From assembly GCA_037693485.1 (NCBI GenBank), contig CM075344.1, positions 90,989,001-91,053,000 on the forward strand: a DNA stretch of 64,000 nucleotides. Direction: 5' to 3'. A program made the position numbers and the translations under genes. The notes below the pieces were generated by a model, which made no database searches, had not been told where the DNA came from, and was given only the letters and a program-made list of their open reading frames with translations. The stretch's first letter is position 1; every line of letters starts with the position of its first letter. The DNA is from Kitagawia praeruptora (taxonomy: Eukaryota; Streptophyta; Magnoliopsida; Apiales; Apiaceae). This document shows positions 23,664 through 34,963 of this stretch, piece after piece.

Positions 23664-25628
23664 TCATATCAATGCCAATATTAATTTAAAAATTCCTGGT
23701 TCGCACCCCAGGATCCCGAGCAAAGCATTCACCTTGAATTCCCATCCAGAGCATATACCACACTCTGCGTGAATGGCTACCATCTCTACCAACATTACCA
23801 TGCAAGTCAATCCTGGAGTCATAGTCCATGTCTGCATAACACCTGACCAGCTCTTCCAAAGCAAAACGTTGTATCTTGCAGTCATTTTGAAGTTGTATTC
23901 TGCCACCACCTTGTGACCCTGTCCTAAATCAGATTTAGACAGCACAACCTCCCAAGCTCCGGTGCGCACTACGCCTGCAGCAACCTGCACCATCATCTTC
24001 CTCTTGAAGGAACAAGACCAAAACTCAACGCCACCATTTATCCTGAGCTTCACAACAGAAAGCACAAGTCCATTAAAAACGACCGGGATTCTTTGACAAT
24101 TCCGTCGAGCAATTTCTTGAGCAAGACCCCACCAACCAAAAGCAACCGCATCCTTTGCTAATAGAAAGAACCCAATAGCAATCCTAGCAGTATTAATCAA
24201 CCTTACGATTCCACATATACGGATGTCAATCCCTTGTAAAATAAGACAAACTTCAATTATATAGTCGTCTACACATTGCATAAAATGAACCAGCCTCGTG
24301 CATCTAAAATAGAGCTTGTCTCTTTTCCGCCAACCAACCAGCAGTATCATGTCTTGATCATTTGTTGTCTCACGCCTGATTGACCTTCCCAGCACATCCG
24401 CCTTGTAGGTGTCACATCTCCATCCTCTGAGTTCCCAGTAATTGAGACCAAGCATCTCAGAACTCACAGCAAGGCGCTCATTGCTAACAGCAACTCGCAT
24501 GGGGAGTGCAGACCCACCCAAATGGCATGTTGTTCTGGCAAGAATTACAGCACATGGTGAAAACGCCACCTCCTTAATCATCTTAACAGCCGATTGGGTG
24601 TCATCCCCTGTTTTCATACCCTTTAATTCCAAACCAATCTGAAAAAATTCATGCTCAATGGTAATCATAGTCTCATTTCCCTCATTAAAAACCCTCTTTG
24701 CCTTCACGTCCTTCACAAACAGACGTCCTCTAGCAATTGATAATACCATTTCCCTAACAATATCAAAGAAATAAGGATTTGTTTGATAATCAACAAAGCT
24801 GCCCTCCCCAACATCAACACGAAGTTGGTTCAAACAGCACAGAGGCATAGTGATATCTGCACATAAAGCAGAAACTCTGTCATTCAAATCAACAAACACC
24901 TGGTGTGCGACACCCGATTCTAGATCCTCTTTATATCTATCTCGCATAGAGCTGTGCACAAATAAATGGCAACCATTATCAAGAGAATTTCTAGCAAGAA
25001 ATCCCTCTATCCCACAAACAAAGGTTATCAGACCCCTGTCTAGATCTATTACCACACAATCAACATCAATGTTTTCATGAGTTCTTCGCTCCTCAGAGAA
25101 ATCAGCCCAGTCCAAACAATTCACAGAAAGTTGTTTATCCACCATAACCTTGATGGAGTTACCGCAACAAGTAGCCTCCCCCAGAACTGTCATCATAGTT
25201 CTTTCAGGCAATACAGCAAACACCTCGACATCTTCTGTTATAACCAGCTTGGAATGAAACCTTCCATCCCACAAATCATAAGTCGGAAATACAACCCGAT
25301 TGGAATCGAGGACTAACCCCTTTCCAGCAGCATGAGTAAACCCTTTCATAACGAAGAAATTCGTTCATACAGGTTCACCGGAACTGGTGTGACCATTGAA
25401 CGCACACACCACATCAAAGATGAGCAACTCCAAACCAACAAGCTGTTCATCGCCTGCAACAACCTTCGTTAATACAGGTTCACCCGAACTAGTGAGCCCA
25501 TCAAACGTATTCGAAGACCTCGCCATACAAACTGCAGATCTTTCAAATCCATCTTCCAAATCCACAAAAGTAGACTCCGAAAAACTCAATCTTCCCACAG
25601 AAGAAAAAATCTCCGATAACAAACCCAT
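23664..25628 (-). pseudogene. N-c unknown protein, one in-frame stop
   Basis: Starts at 25628 (MGLLSEIFSSVGRLSFSES), 87 codons to a TGA at 25365-25367, then stays open in the same frame from five codons later to 23664, about 654 codons in total. It shares VDDYIIEVCLILQGIDIRIC with N-f (VDDYVIEVFLVFRGKISRMC), each preceded by a Cys-Thr/Val-Arg word. Near the C-terminus GILGCEPG matches N-b RILGCEPGG. TSSGEPV occurs twice in the first 90 residues. The family function is unknown. Confidence 0.7.
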
Positions 25629-25942
25629 TAAAATAAACTCCGAAAATAATAATATAATATATAAGAAATATAGTAGATGAGGTGAGAGATATGAAGGAGA
25701 AGATGAATTTAGGAAGGAAAAGTTTTGATCTGGTGAAGAAATGGTGTAGATTAAGGCTAGATTTTGTGGCGGCTAGGTTTTTAGGAGAGAGAACAGAGCG
25801 ACTCTCATTTGTCTTTTTTTACTTATAAAATAGCGGGGAGTTTGCTGATACTACTTCTAATCATCATGTCAACTGCTCTCTAACAAGTTACTGAATATTC
25901 GTCTGTGAAGTTGAGTAATGCGTGCTGTCTTCAGAGTTTGTG

Positions 25943-26917
25943 TTGTTTGTCAATATTCAGTTTCTACAATGTTAAAAGCACATAATAAACATTAGATTGT
26001 CTGAGTTATTATTATTATGTTCAAATGATTATGATATATTCATAATATATCTCCCACTATTTTAATCAAATTAATAGCCCTTACTATTAAATCGGAAAGA
26101 ATATCCCATAAATCTTTCTAGTAAGCCAAGATCCATATTTCGTCATATCCTAAGTCAACCACTGGTAGTCCTTAAAACATGATTATTTAGGTAGACAACA
26201 GTTGTCAATTATATCATATATAATTCTTAGATAGTTTGGTGAACAACAATTGTTCTTGTCTATCTAATAGATTTTGAACCAAACTCTATGCTTCTAAGTT
26301 CATAATAATTGAATATAACCGTTTATTTTCACCTTATTATGACGACTCAGTTAAGTTAAACCCAATGATTCAACGGTCGAATATAACCACTTATATTCGT
26401 CACATCTCACCACGATAGACAGGAGTCCCCTGCCACTGGCAGTCATTCCCCTTATCGATCTAGGATTCAATGAGTGTTCATTCATTGGAAAGCATCCGAT
26501 TAAAACTTAATATTTTGTTAAGGGGTTTTGAATTAAAACGACCATGATCCCATCATAAAGAGATTCCCAATTTTTCCTTAAATTAAATACTTCAAATCAA
26601 TATTCATCAATAGTTTGATTTCCAGGTTGTTGGAGGAGTCACAAGTGGCCTCACTTAATACCCAACTTCCTTACAGGTAAAACCTGTTTTTGACAAAATC
26701 TCCCCATATCTAAATAATTGAAAATTCGTATTTAATTCCGTGTTTCATAAACACTGAAATCTCATGATCGTTTGTTCATTTTAAAATCTCAAATCGTTAC
26801 AGATTTTATCTTGTTTAGCATGGCAAGCATGGTATGGGTGACGTATCTAATACATGCATACATCATTAATCTAATTAAAACATGCATACATTTGCTACTC
26901 TACACATGCATCATATG
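25943..26917 (-). other. COP1 leader, part next to gag
   Basis: Untranslated COP1 leader between the gag start region and the COP2 insertion. It is colinear with the COP2 leader at 32511-33230 (shared words such as ATATACCTCCCACTATTTT and AGGTAGAC). No gene is seen. It ends at the target duplication TAAAG (26918-26922). Confidence 0.8.
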
Positions 26918-26922
26918 TAAAG

Positions 26923-28533
26923 TGTTGGAATTCGGGCATGAAAACGCAGCGGATAATACGTAAATAACAATTAAAAACGAATTCCAAAGCCCGGATCCAT
27001 GTATAAAATTGATGATCATGGTATAAATACTCAAGAACAAGATAGTACCTTGTTAAGCTTTCCAATGGATGACAAATGGAGATCCTAGCTTGTTGATCTT
27101 GAGAGCAAAAACTTGTTGATCTTGAGAGCTAGAAGTGTAACTCCTCCACCGGTATCCACACTTGAATGCTTGCTTGATTCGTCGAACGATTTCGCCACGG
27201 AAATTGGTACTAGCCAAAATAAATAAAACGGATGTGTTCTTGACTTGAATTGATTTCTCTCCCTTGTGTATGAACTGAATATTTTCAGTTTTGTTCCCTT
27301 GAAGACTTGCCAACAATTGGCTTATATAGAAAAAGAAAGTAAAATGGAGCCTTAAACAATTAGGCCATTTTTATTTAAACAAATCTTATTTATTTAAATA
27401 AATTAATTAAGTCATACTTAATTAATCAAATAAGTCAAGAAAATACATCTTCAAATTTTATCTTTAACTAATCAAGTCTCACTTAATTAATTTTATAAAA
27501 TTCGAATTATTATTTATTATTAATTTAAAATCATAATTTAAATTATTATTAATTTAAATTCATGAAATAAATTAATTTCCCTTTTAAACATTCTTTGTGT
27601 GTGACCCTGTAGGTTATTATTTCATTGGCAATAATTTTATTCTTTAATAAAATTATAAACAATAAGCGGCGTCTAGTAACACATTATTGCTACCCAATAA
27701 AACAATAATTAAATCAACGATTCAATCAACCTTTTATGACTAATGTTCCATGTAATATAATCCCTTTAAATCATGATATTATAGATTAAACTCGAGGCAT
27801 GTTATGTGTCATCCTCTTCATAATTTAATCTTCATTTTCTTGATCGATGAGTAGACTATTTAATCAAATCAACATTTGAGCATGGCCATGCATTTCATAG
27901 TCTCACTCAAACAAGAGGCCGATAATATCACTCCTTTATCAGGAGATTTAAATCCCATCTAGATCGTTCATATTTCTCACATGATTCATAATATATCCGA
28001 TATTCACCTTTATCATTATCCGGCTAAAGATAACTTTTGACGAATTCAAAATATATTAATTCTCATGTAGAATTATAACGACTTCAGGTCTAAGGATCAT
28101 TACACCATTATCACTGTGAGAATACATATGACACATTTATTATTTACCATGATGTATCTCACTGTGGGTCTGTCCAGTACCCTGTACTCGTACAGTTACC
28201 TATGCATTGCTTTTAGTATCTTCATACTAATGACCAATGAGATGTGGTCATCAGTCAATTATCATACTAGCCTCAGTGTATTATTATTGTCCTAATTAAT
28301 AATAATACTCGGCTAGGGACATTTAAGAATATGATACGATCATTATATAATCTCATGTTCAAGTCACATACTTGCAACTATATAATTTGTATCAAGATTC
28401 TAAGGACATTTATTATACTTTATTTATTTCGCAGTAAATAAAGCCAATAATAAACATATATATATTGAATATATAAAATCACTCAAACATAAATATAATG
28501 TATTGCATTGCCTCTAGGGCACCAATACTAACA
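26923..28533 (-). repeat. COP2 3' LTR
   Basis: The plus strand starts TGTTGGAATTCGGGC and ends CACCAATACTAACA. A TATA box (TATATAAG in element sense) lies at 27321-27328. An 87-codon frame at 27053-27316 recurs in all LTR copies but is untranslated LTR sequence. Confidence 0.95.
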
Positions 28534-28548
28534 ATCTCCCACTTGCAC
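28534..28548 (-). other. COP2 polypurine tract
   Basis: GCAAGTGGGAGAT in element sense abuts the 3' LTR. It begins just downstream of the gag-pol stop codon. Confidence 0.75.
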
Positions 28549-31500
28549 TAGAGCCAATCACCCATGTATCGAATACCCATGCTACTAGTGTGACATTCAT
28601 GCTTCTGCTGCGACAGAGCCTTAGTCAGCGGGTCTGCAATATTATCATCAGTATGCACTTTACATATGTGAATATCACCTCTATCATTTATTTCTCGAAT
28701 AAGGTGATATCTCCGAAGTATATGCTTTGTTCTGCTATGAGCTCTCGGCTCCTTGGCCTGTGCTATAGCTCCATTATTATCGCAGTAAAGATCTATGGGA
28801 TCTGCGATCGATGGAACGACACCAAGGTCTGTAATGAACTTCCGTAACCATACAGCTTCCTTGGCTGCCTCACATGCAGCAATATACTCGGATTCCATTG
28901 TAGAATCAGCTACTGTCTCTTGCTTCGAACTTTTCCAGCTTACAGCACCTCCATTTAGGCAAAACACAAATCCAGACTGAGACACAGAGTCATCTCTGTC
29001 AGTCTGAAAACTAGCATCCGTGTAACCCTTTACCGTTAGCTTCTCTTCTCCTCCATACACCAAGAATGAATCTTTAGTCCTTTTCAAGTACTTAAGAATA
29101 TTCTTGACCGCCGTCCAGTGACCTTCACCTGGATTAGACTGGTATCTGCTCGTCATGCTCAAAGCATACGAGACATCCGGACGAGTACATATCATTGCAT
29201 ACATGATAGATCCAATTGCTGAAGCATATGGTATCTTACTCATGCGGTCTTTATCATCCAATGATTTAGGACCATTCTCTTTTGAGATCGTTATCCCATG
29301 AGATACAGGGACATATCCCCTTTTTGCATCTTGCATTCCAAAACGATGCAAAATTTTGTCAATATATGTACTCTGGCTTAAGCCGATTAATCTTCTTGAT
29401 CTATCTCTATAGATCCTGATCCCTAATATATAGGTAGCCTCGCCCAAGTCTTTCATAGAGAAACTTTGTCCTAACCAAGTCTTTACAGCCTGTAGAAAAG
29501 GAATGTCATTCCCTATTATTAATATATCATCGACATATAAAACTAGGAATGCCACATGGCTCCCACTAAACCTTTTGTAAACACATGGTTCATCCATGTT
29601 CTGAATAAAGCCAAAACCTTTTACTATTTCATCAAACCGGATGTTCCATCTCCGAGAGGACTGCTTCAATCCATAAATGGATCTACGCAGCTTACATACT
29701 TTTCCAGCATCCTTTGGATTTCTAAAACCTTCAGGTTGTGTCATGTACACATCCTCTTCAAGGCTTCCGTTAAGGAAGGCTGTTTTGACATCCATCTGCC
29801 AAATTTCGTAATCATAGTAAGCCGCTATTGCTAGCATAATTCTGATGGATTTTATCATTGCTACAGGTGAGAAGGTTTCATCATAGTCAATACCATGAAT
29901 TTGTTTGAAACCTTTTGCAACCAGTCGAGCTTTATAGGTCTGTATATTACCTTCCATGTCGATTTTCTTCTTGAAAATCCATTTGCACTCGATAGGTTTT
30001 ACCCCTTCAGGTGGATCAACCAAAGTCCATACTTGGTTTTCATACATGGAATCCATTTCAGAATTCATGGCTTCTTGCCATCTCTTAGAGTCTGGTGAGT
30101 TCATAGCATCTTGATAGGTGAGAGGCTCATCTTGATCTATGAGCATCACATCGCCATTTTCAATTAGGAGAAATCCATAATTTCTTCTTGAATCATAGCG
30201 AGTCCTACTAGATCTACGAACAACCTGTGTTTCTTGAGCAGTGTTATCTTGTATATCTTGCTCATGCTCCATCTCAGGTTCAATGTTATCAAGTGGTTCT
30301 CGATCTTCATCGAGATCTATTTTCCTCCCACTGTCTTTTCTAGAGACTAGCTCTCTTTCTAAAAATACAGCAGTTCGAGCAACAATTACTTTGTTCTCTG
30401 AAGGATTATAGAAAGAATAACCCTTTGTTTCATTTGGGTATCCCACAAAAATACATTTTTCAGATTTTGGTCCAAGCTTGTCTGACATTAGGCGTTTCAC
30501 AAACGCTTCACATCCCCATACTTTCATAAAGGACATGCTTTGACGTTTTTCTGTCCATATCTCATATGGAGTTTGTTGAACCGTTTTAGTAGGAACACGG
30601 TTTAGTGTATATGCAGCCGTTTCCAGGGCATAACCCCAGAAACTAATTGGAAGATCTGCTTGACTCATCATTGATCGCACCATGTCCAACAAGGTACGAT
30701 TCCTCCTTTCAGAAACCCCATTCCATTGTGGTGTTCCAGGAGGAGTGAGTTGTGATACAATACCACACTCCCTCAAATAGTTCTTAAACTCATGGCTTAA
30801 GTATTCACCTCCTCGATCAGATCTTAGAGTTTTTATGCTTTCGCCAGTTTGCTTTTCTGCTTCTGCCTTATACTCTTTGAACTTTTCAAATGCTTCGGAT
30901 TTGTTCTTCAAAAGATACACATATCCGTATCTACTGAAATCATCAGTAAACGTAATGAAGTAGAAATAGCCACCCCTTGCCATCGATCTCATAGGACCAC
31001 ATACATCGCTATGTATTAGTTCTAGTCGTACGGTGGCCCTCTTACCCTGTCCGGTAAAAGGAGCTTTAGTCATCTTGCCTAGTAAACAAGCCTCACATTC
31101 ATCATATGATTCAAAATCAAACTGATCCAAGAAACCATCTTGATGTAACTTGGAAATGCGTTTCTCGTTTATATGGCCTAGACGACAGTGCCAAAGGTAT
31201 GTTTGATTTGAGTCATTAGTTTTAAGTCGTTTGTTATTTATATTCAAGATAGGAGTATCTAAATTAAGAACATACAAACCGTTAAATAACTGTGCAACAC
31301 CATAGGTAATGTCATTCAAACCAAAAGAGCAACCATTGTCTTTAAAGGTAAATGAAAAACCTTTCTTGTCTAAACAAGAAACAGAAATAATGTTTCTACA
31401 AATAGAAGGCACATACAAACAGTTTTCAAGTTCTAATATAAGCCCAGTGGGCAATGATAAATGGTAAGTCCCTACAGCCAAAGCAGCAACCTTTGCTCCA

Positions 31501-32510
31501 TTTCCAACTCGTAGGTCTACCTCTCCCTTAGCCAGTTCCCTACTCCTTTGCAGTTCCTGCACATTTATACAAATGTGAGAACCACATCCGGTATCCAATA
31601 CCCAAGATGTAGAAGTAGACAAATTGACTTCTATAACATAAATACCTGAAGTAGAAGTCTGGCCAGCAGCCTTCTTCTTCTTAAGTTCTTCCAAATAGGC
31701 ATGACAGTTTCTCCTCCAGTGTCCCGGTTTACCACAGTGGTGACAATCACCCTTTTCAACACCACCTTTAGGCTTGGTAGCCTTCTTGGGAGCAGAATTA
31801 GGATTGGCAGCAGATTTGGATACATTCCTCTTCTTATTGCCTTTCCACTTTCTTTTCCCTTTGGCACCTCCTTTGTTCACCATCAGCATGGGAGAAGGAG
31901 ATTCCTTCTGAATGTTGGTTTCAGCAGTTCTTAACATGCCCAACAATTCAGTGGGTGTCTTATCTATCTCATTCATGTTGTAGTTCATAACGAATTGAGA
32001 AAAGTTCTTGTTAAGTGATTGTAAGATCAAATCTATTTGAGCCTCCGGACCAATCGGGAAGCCCAAGGTACTTAGTTGTTCAATGTACCCAATCATCTTA
32101 AGAACGTGTGGTCCAACCGGGTCTCGCTCTCCCTGTTTACAAGCATACAAAGCCTTGCTCGTATCATATCTCTCCTGGCGAGCTTGTCCCTCAAACATAC
32201 TTTTGAGGTGCTCGATTATTTCATAAGCATTCATCAATTCATGTTGCTTTTGAATCTCTGGAGCCATGCATGCAAGCATTAGGCATGACACATCAGTTGA
32301 GTCATCCAAATGCTTCTGATAAGCATTTTGCTCGGCACGTGTGGATCCAGTAGGAGGAGGATTTGGGTGAGGAACTTCAATGGCATACAGCTTTCGCTCC
32401 TGCCTGAGGACAATCCTCAAGTTCCTAAACCAATCTAGGAAGTTTGTCCCTGTCAGCTTTTCCTTTTCTAGGACTGATCGTATCGAAAAGTGATTTGTGT
32501 TGTTTGCCAT
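28548..32510 (-). CDS. COP2 gag-pol polyprotein, intact
   Basis: A single 1320-aa frame with the full copia order, which would supply particle, processing, integration and cDNA synthesis functions. The gag domain is at residues 1-250 and the CCHC knuckle at about 256-269 (CHHCGKPGHWRRNC). The aspartic protease has DTG at 306-308. The GAG pre-integrase motif has H441, H446, C472 and C475. Integrase has D502, D565 and E601. Reverse transcriptase has MDVKTAF with D907 and YVDD at 992-995. RNase H has YTDAS with D1166, an ESEY word and CDNN with D1245. The ATG at 32510 (MANNTNHFSIRS) follows a leader of about 2 kb. All expected catalytic residues are present. In the present arrangement, however, a transcript from the right LTR would first meet the truncated frame at 34959-37310, so normal expression is doubtful. 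Confidence 0.96.
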   Translation of the reverse strand: MANNTNHFSIRSVLEKEKLTGTNFLDWFRNLRIVLRQERKLYAIEVPHPNPPPTGSTRAEQNAYQKHLDDSTDVSCLMLACMAPEIQKQHELMNAYEIIEHLKSMFEGQARQERYDTSKALYACKQGERDPVGPHVLKMIGYIEQLSTLGFPIGPEAQIDLILQSLNKNFSQFVMNYNMNEIDKTPTELLGMLRTAETNIQKESPSPMLMVNKGGAKGKRKWKGNKKRNVSKSAANPNSAPKKATKPKGGVEKGDCHHCGKPGHWRRNCHAYLEELKKKKAAGQTSTSGIYVIEVNLSTSTSWVLDTGCGSHICINVQELQRSRELAKGEVDLRVGNGAKVAALAVGTYHLSLPTGLILELENCLYVPSICRNIISVSCLDKKGFSFTFKDNGCSFGLNDITYGVAQLFNGLYVLNLDTPILNINNKRLKTNDSNQTYLWHCRLGHINEKRISKLHQDGFLDQFDFESYDECEACLLGKMTKAPFTGQGKRATVRLELIHSDVCGPMRSMARGGYFYFITFTDDFSRYGYVYLLKNKSEAFEKFKEYKAEAEKQTGESIKTLRSDRGGEYLSHEFKNYLRECGIVSQLTPPGTPQWNGVSERRNRTLLDMVRSMMSQADLPISFWGYALETAAYTLNRVPTKTVQQTPYEIWTEKRQSMSFMKVWGCEAFVKRLMSDKLGPKSEKCIFVGYPNETKGYSFYNPSENKVIVARTAVFLERELVSRKDSGRKIDLDEDREPLDNIEPEMEHEQDIQDNTAQETQVVRRSSRTRYDSRRNYGFLLIENGDVMLIDQDEPLTYQDAMNSPDSKRWQEAMNSEMDSMYENQVWTLVDPPEGVKPIECKWIFKKKIDMEGNIQTYKARLVAKGFKQIHGIDYDETFSPVAMIKSIRIMLAIAAYYDYEIWQMDVKTAFLNGSLEEDVYMTQPEGFRNPKDAGKVCKLRRSIYGLKQSSRRWNIRFDEIVKGFGFIQNMDEPCVYKRFSGSHVAFLVLYVDDILIIGNDIPFLQAVKTWLGQSFSMKDLGEATYILGIRIYRDRSRRLIGLSQSTYIDKILHRFGMQDAKRGYVPVSHGITISKENGPKSLDDKDRMSKIPYASAIGSIMYAMICTRPDVSYALSMTSRYQSNPGEGHWTAVKNILKYLKRTKDSFLVYGGEEKLTVKGYTDASFQTDRDDSVSQSGFVFCLNGGAVSWKSSKQETVADSTMESEYIAACEAAKEAVWLRKFITDLGVVPSIADPIDLYCDNNGAIAQAKEPRAHSRTKHILRRYHLIREINDRGDIHICKVHTDDNIADPLTKALSQQKHECHTSSMGIRYMGDWL

Positions 32511-34474
32511 TTATTATCTACAATTTTGTAAAAGCGCATAAAATGAGTAAGTTTGCATGTTTCGTAAAACCAATTATGTTCAAGTTGATTTATAGCATAT
32601 TCGTAATATACCTCCCACTATTTTTATCAAATTAATAGCCCTTACTATCAATTCGGAAAATGGTTCCCATAAAACATTTCCTAGTGAGCCAAGATCCATA
32701 TTTCATCATATTTTAAGTCAGCTTTGGCTTTCCTCTTAAATATGATTATTTAGGTAGACCGTTATGTCAATTATATCGTATATAACTCTTGGATAGCTTA
32801 GTGAACAACATATTGCTCCGATCTATCTAATAGATTTCACTAAACTCTATGCTTATAAGTTCATAATCCTATTATGACGACTTATTTAAGTTGGACCCAA
32901 TAATAACAATTCAAGTAAGCTTGTTTACTTAATCACATCTCACCACGATAAAAGAGAAGCCCTTGCTTTGGCAAATCCACTCCTCAATGATCTAGGATTT
33001 AATGAGTGTTATTTGTTGGAAAGCATCTGTTTAACTTAATATTTCTTAAGGGATTTTTAGAAAAATTTAACGATCTTGATCGTCTGTTTAAATCTTAAAT
33101 CGTTACAGATTTTATCTTGTTTAAACATGGCATATGTGTCGTATCTAATACATACATTCTAAATTTATCCATACATCCATGCATCCATACATATATCTAA
33201 TATATCCATGCATCATATGTAAAGTGCAGTTACGCAAAATTAAATGTGCGATGGTTATGGCCCGATCCTATGCGATCTTTTCGAGCTAATGAAAAGATCA
33301 AGGTCAATCTATGGTTGTAATAACTAATTATTACAAAATTCTTCATTGCTTCCCAAGCCTCCATTGATTGCCTCCAAGCTCGTTTTGAAATACATTACAA
33401 AAGAACTCGAGTTGCATTCGAGATATAATAATTACAAGAATAACGACATGCAAGTCGTATTTAATTATTACAGACCATAAATAAAATTAAAACATTTATT
33501 CTACGGGTCTTTAGGCCATAACCAATGCACCATCCTCATATAACAATTACAGACATCACATTAATCATGATCACATCGATTAATATTTAACTCCACAATT
33601 TAAATACCTAATTATTTAAAAGGGAATTAAAAAAAATCAATTTTAATAATTAAAATCGAATTTAAAATTAAAATTAATCAAAATCGCATTTAATAATAAT
33701 ATTAAATTCGAAATTTAAATATTCAATTATTAAAATCATTAATTAAAATAAAATTCGAATTAATAATAATATTCAAATTCATAATTTAAATATATTACAA
33801 AATTCGAAATTAAATTAATTAATAAAATTTTGAATTAATAATAATATATAAATTCATAATTTAAATATTCAATTATTAAAACTTTAATCATTAAAAGCAT
33901 TAGGAATCTAATGATTAAAACCAATAAATTTTCTTTTTCTAAAGTAAAAGCAAAAAAAGAAAAAGAAAAGTTATTTTAAAACAAAACTATCTGTTAAAGC
34001 AACGTCCACTGAGATCTGCTGAATCAAACATGCGGATGCGCATGTCAATCATGCGAACCACATTCTATCTACGTCTGATGCGCATCTATCGCATGCGCAA
34101 CACCTGTATAATACTTCCGATGCGCATTACAAGAATGCGCAACCCGTCTATGTTTTTGCAGACACGCATCATATTAATGCGTTACACCTGTATTTCCAGA
34201 AATTCCCAGAATCTGCAGATTTTTCCCAGAAACTTGCAGAATGTTTTCCTTTAGTTCTGATCAGTTCTAAATGACATTCTAATGATGTGTTTAACATAAC
34301 TAACATATAGTACATCATCCAAAACATGTTATAACAATTTATAACATCATACAAACAATTATAACAATTTATAAATAATCTTTTGTATGCTAAAATGAAG
34401 CATGGCATAATTCATAAATTCATGTATGATTCATTTTCAAGAACACAAGACCAAATCATCCTTTTATACATGTA
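32511..34474 (-). other. COP2 leader
   Basis: About 2 kb of untranslated leader between the primer site and gag. It holds an AT-rich low-complexity tract (about 33590-33960) and the hairpin array at 34038-34182. No coding region is supported. The same DNA recurs at 37311-39274. Confidence 0.8.
34038..34182 (-). repeat. 42-bp tandem hairpin array in COP2 leader
   Basis: Four inverted repeats start at 34038, 34080, 34122 and 34164, exactly 42 bp apart. Each has 6-nt arms and a 7-nt loop: GCGCAT-loop-ATGCGA, GCGCAT-loop-ATGCGC, GCGCAT-loop-ATGCGC and ACGCAT-loop-ATGCGT. Loop sequences differ while loop length is constant. Linkers resemble AACACCTGTAT. The outermost arm base changes together on both sides (G with C, A with T). 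COP1 has three of the same kind at 41469-41578. Confidence 0.85.
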
Positions 34475-34486
34475 GCTCTGATACCA
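34475..34486 (-). other. Internal primer binding site (initiator Met-tRNA)
   Basis: TGGTATCAGAGC in element sense, one base from the CCAACA end of the internal partial LTR. It matches the 3' end of plant initiator methionine tRNA, the usual copia primer. This copy is internal because of the duplication. Confidence 0.85.
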
Positions 34487-34487
34487 T

Positions 34488-34963
34488 TGTTGGAATTCGG
34501 GCATGAAAACGCAGCGGATAATACGTAAATAACAATTAAAAACGAATTCCAAAGCCCGGATCCATGTATAAAATTGATGATCATGGTATAAATACTCAAG
34601 AACAAGATAGTACCTTGTTAAGCTTTCCAATGGATGACAAATGGAGATCCTAGCTTGTTGATCTTGAGAGCAAAAACTTGTTGATCTTGAGAGCTAGAAG
34701 TGTAACTCCTCCACCGGTATCCACACTTGAATGCTTGCTTGATTCGTCGAACGATTTCGCCACGGAAATTGGTACTAGCCAAAATAAATAAAACGGATGT
34801 GTTCTTGACTTGAATTGATTTCTCTCCCTTGTGTATGAACTGAATATTTTCAGTTTTGTTCCCTTGAAGACTTGCCAACAATTGGCTTATATAGAAAAAG
34901 AAAGTAAAATGGAGCCTTAAACAATTAGGCCATTTTTATTTAAACAAATCTTATTTATTTAAA
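34488..34963 (-). repeat. Internal partial LTR of COP2
   Basis: The first 476 plus-strand bases of the LTR (its R/U5 side in element sense), fused at its right to gag-pol sequence. It keeps the TATA box at 34886-34893, so it might still act as a core promoter for the intact gag-pol. It lacks the upstream U3 part of the LTR. Confidence 0.9.

Larger units (their letters stand above)
21155..25932 (-). mobile_element. N-c: N-family element in COP1 gag
   Basis: Flanked by AGAGTTTGTG at 21145-21154 and 25933-25942. The poly-T and GCTAATTAAATTTTATACC tail are at the left, and N-d interrupts the tail at 21208. The rest resumes at 23568 with GGGGCATACCCCGCG. The 5' head ATGAGAGTCGC is at 25808 (minus), with the telo-box and GCCGCC words near 25770. 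About 120 bp more (25809-25932) lie between the head and the target duplication. That stretch is not shared with other copies and I see no gene in it. Confidence 0.88.

Noticed and set aside
27053..27316. 87-codon frame present in three LTR copies of COP2 (also 34618-34881 and 39418-39681)
   Set aside because: It is part of the LTR R/U5 region, and repetition comes from LTR duplication and not from selection on a protein.
32833..32960. Endogenous pararetrovirus or retrovirus-like sequence in the copia leader and neighbourhood
   Set aside because: All RT sequences in the window fit copia or LINE types. Protein order, primer site and LTR ends fit Ty1/copia, and no movement-protein or coat-protein motif is visible.
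33590..33960. Very AT-rich tract considered as an origin or matrix attachment region
   Set aside because: Low-complexity leader sequence repeated with the 4,800-bp duplication; nothing specific supports a function.
34038..34182. CRISPR-like regular spacing
   Set aside because: The repeats are inverted 6-bp arms with short linkers inside a plant copia leader; there are no identical direct repeats with unique spacers and no cas genes.
34475..34486. Possible tRNA gene fragment
   Set aside because: Only 12 bases match the initiator Met-tRNA 3' end, exactly where a copia primer site should be. No cloverleaf is present.
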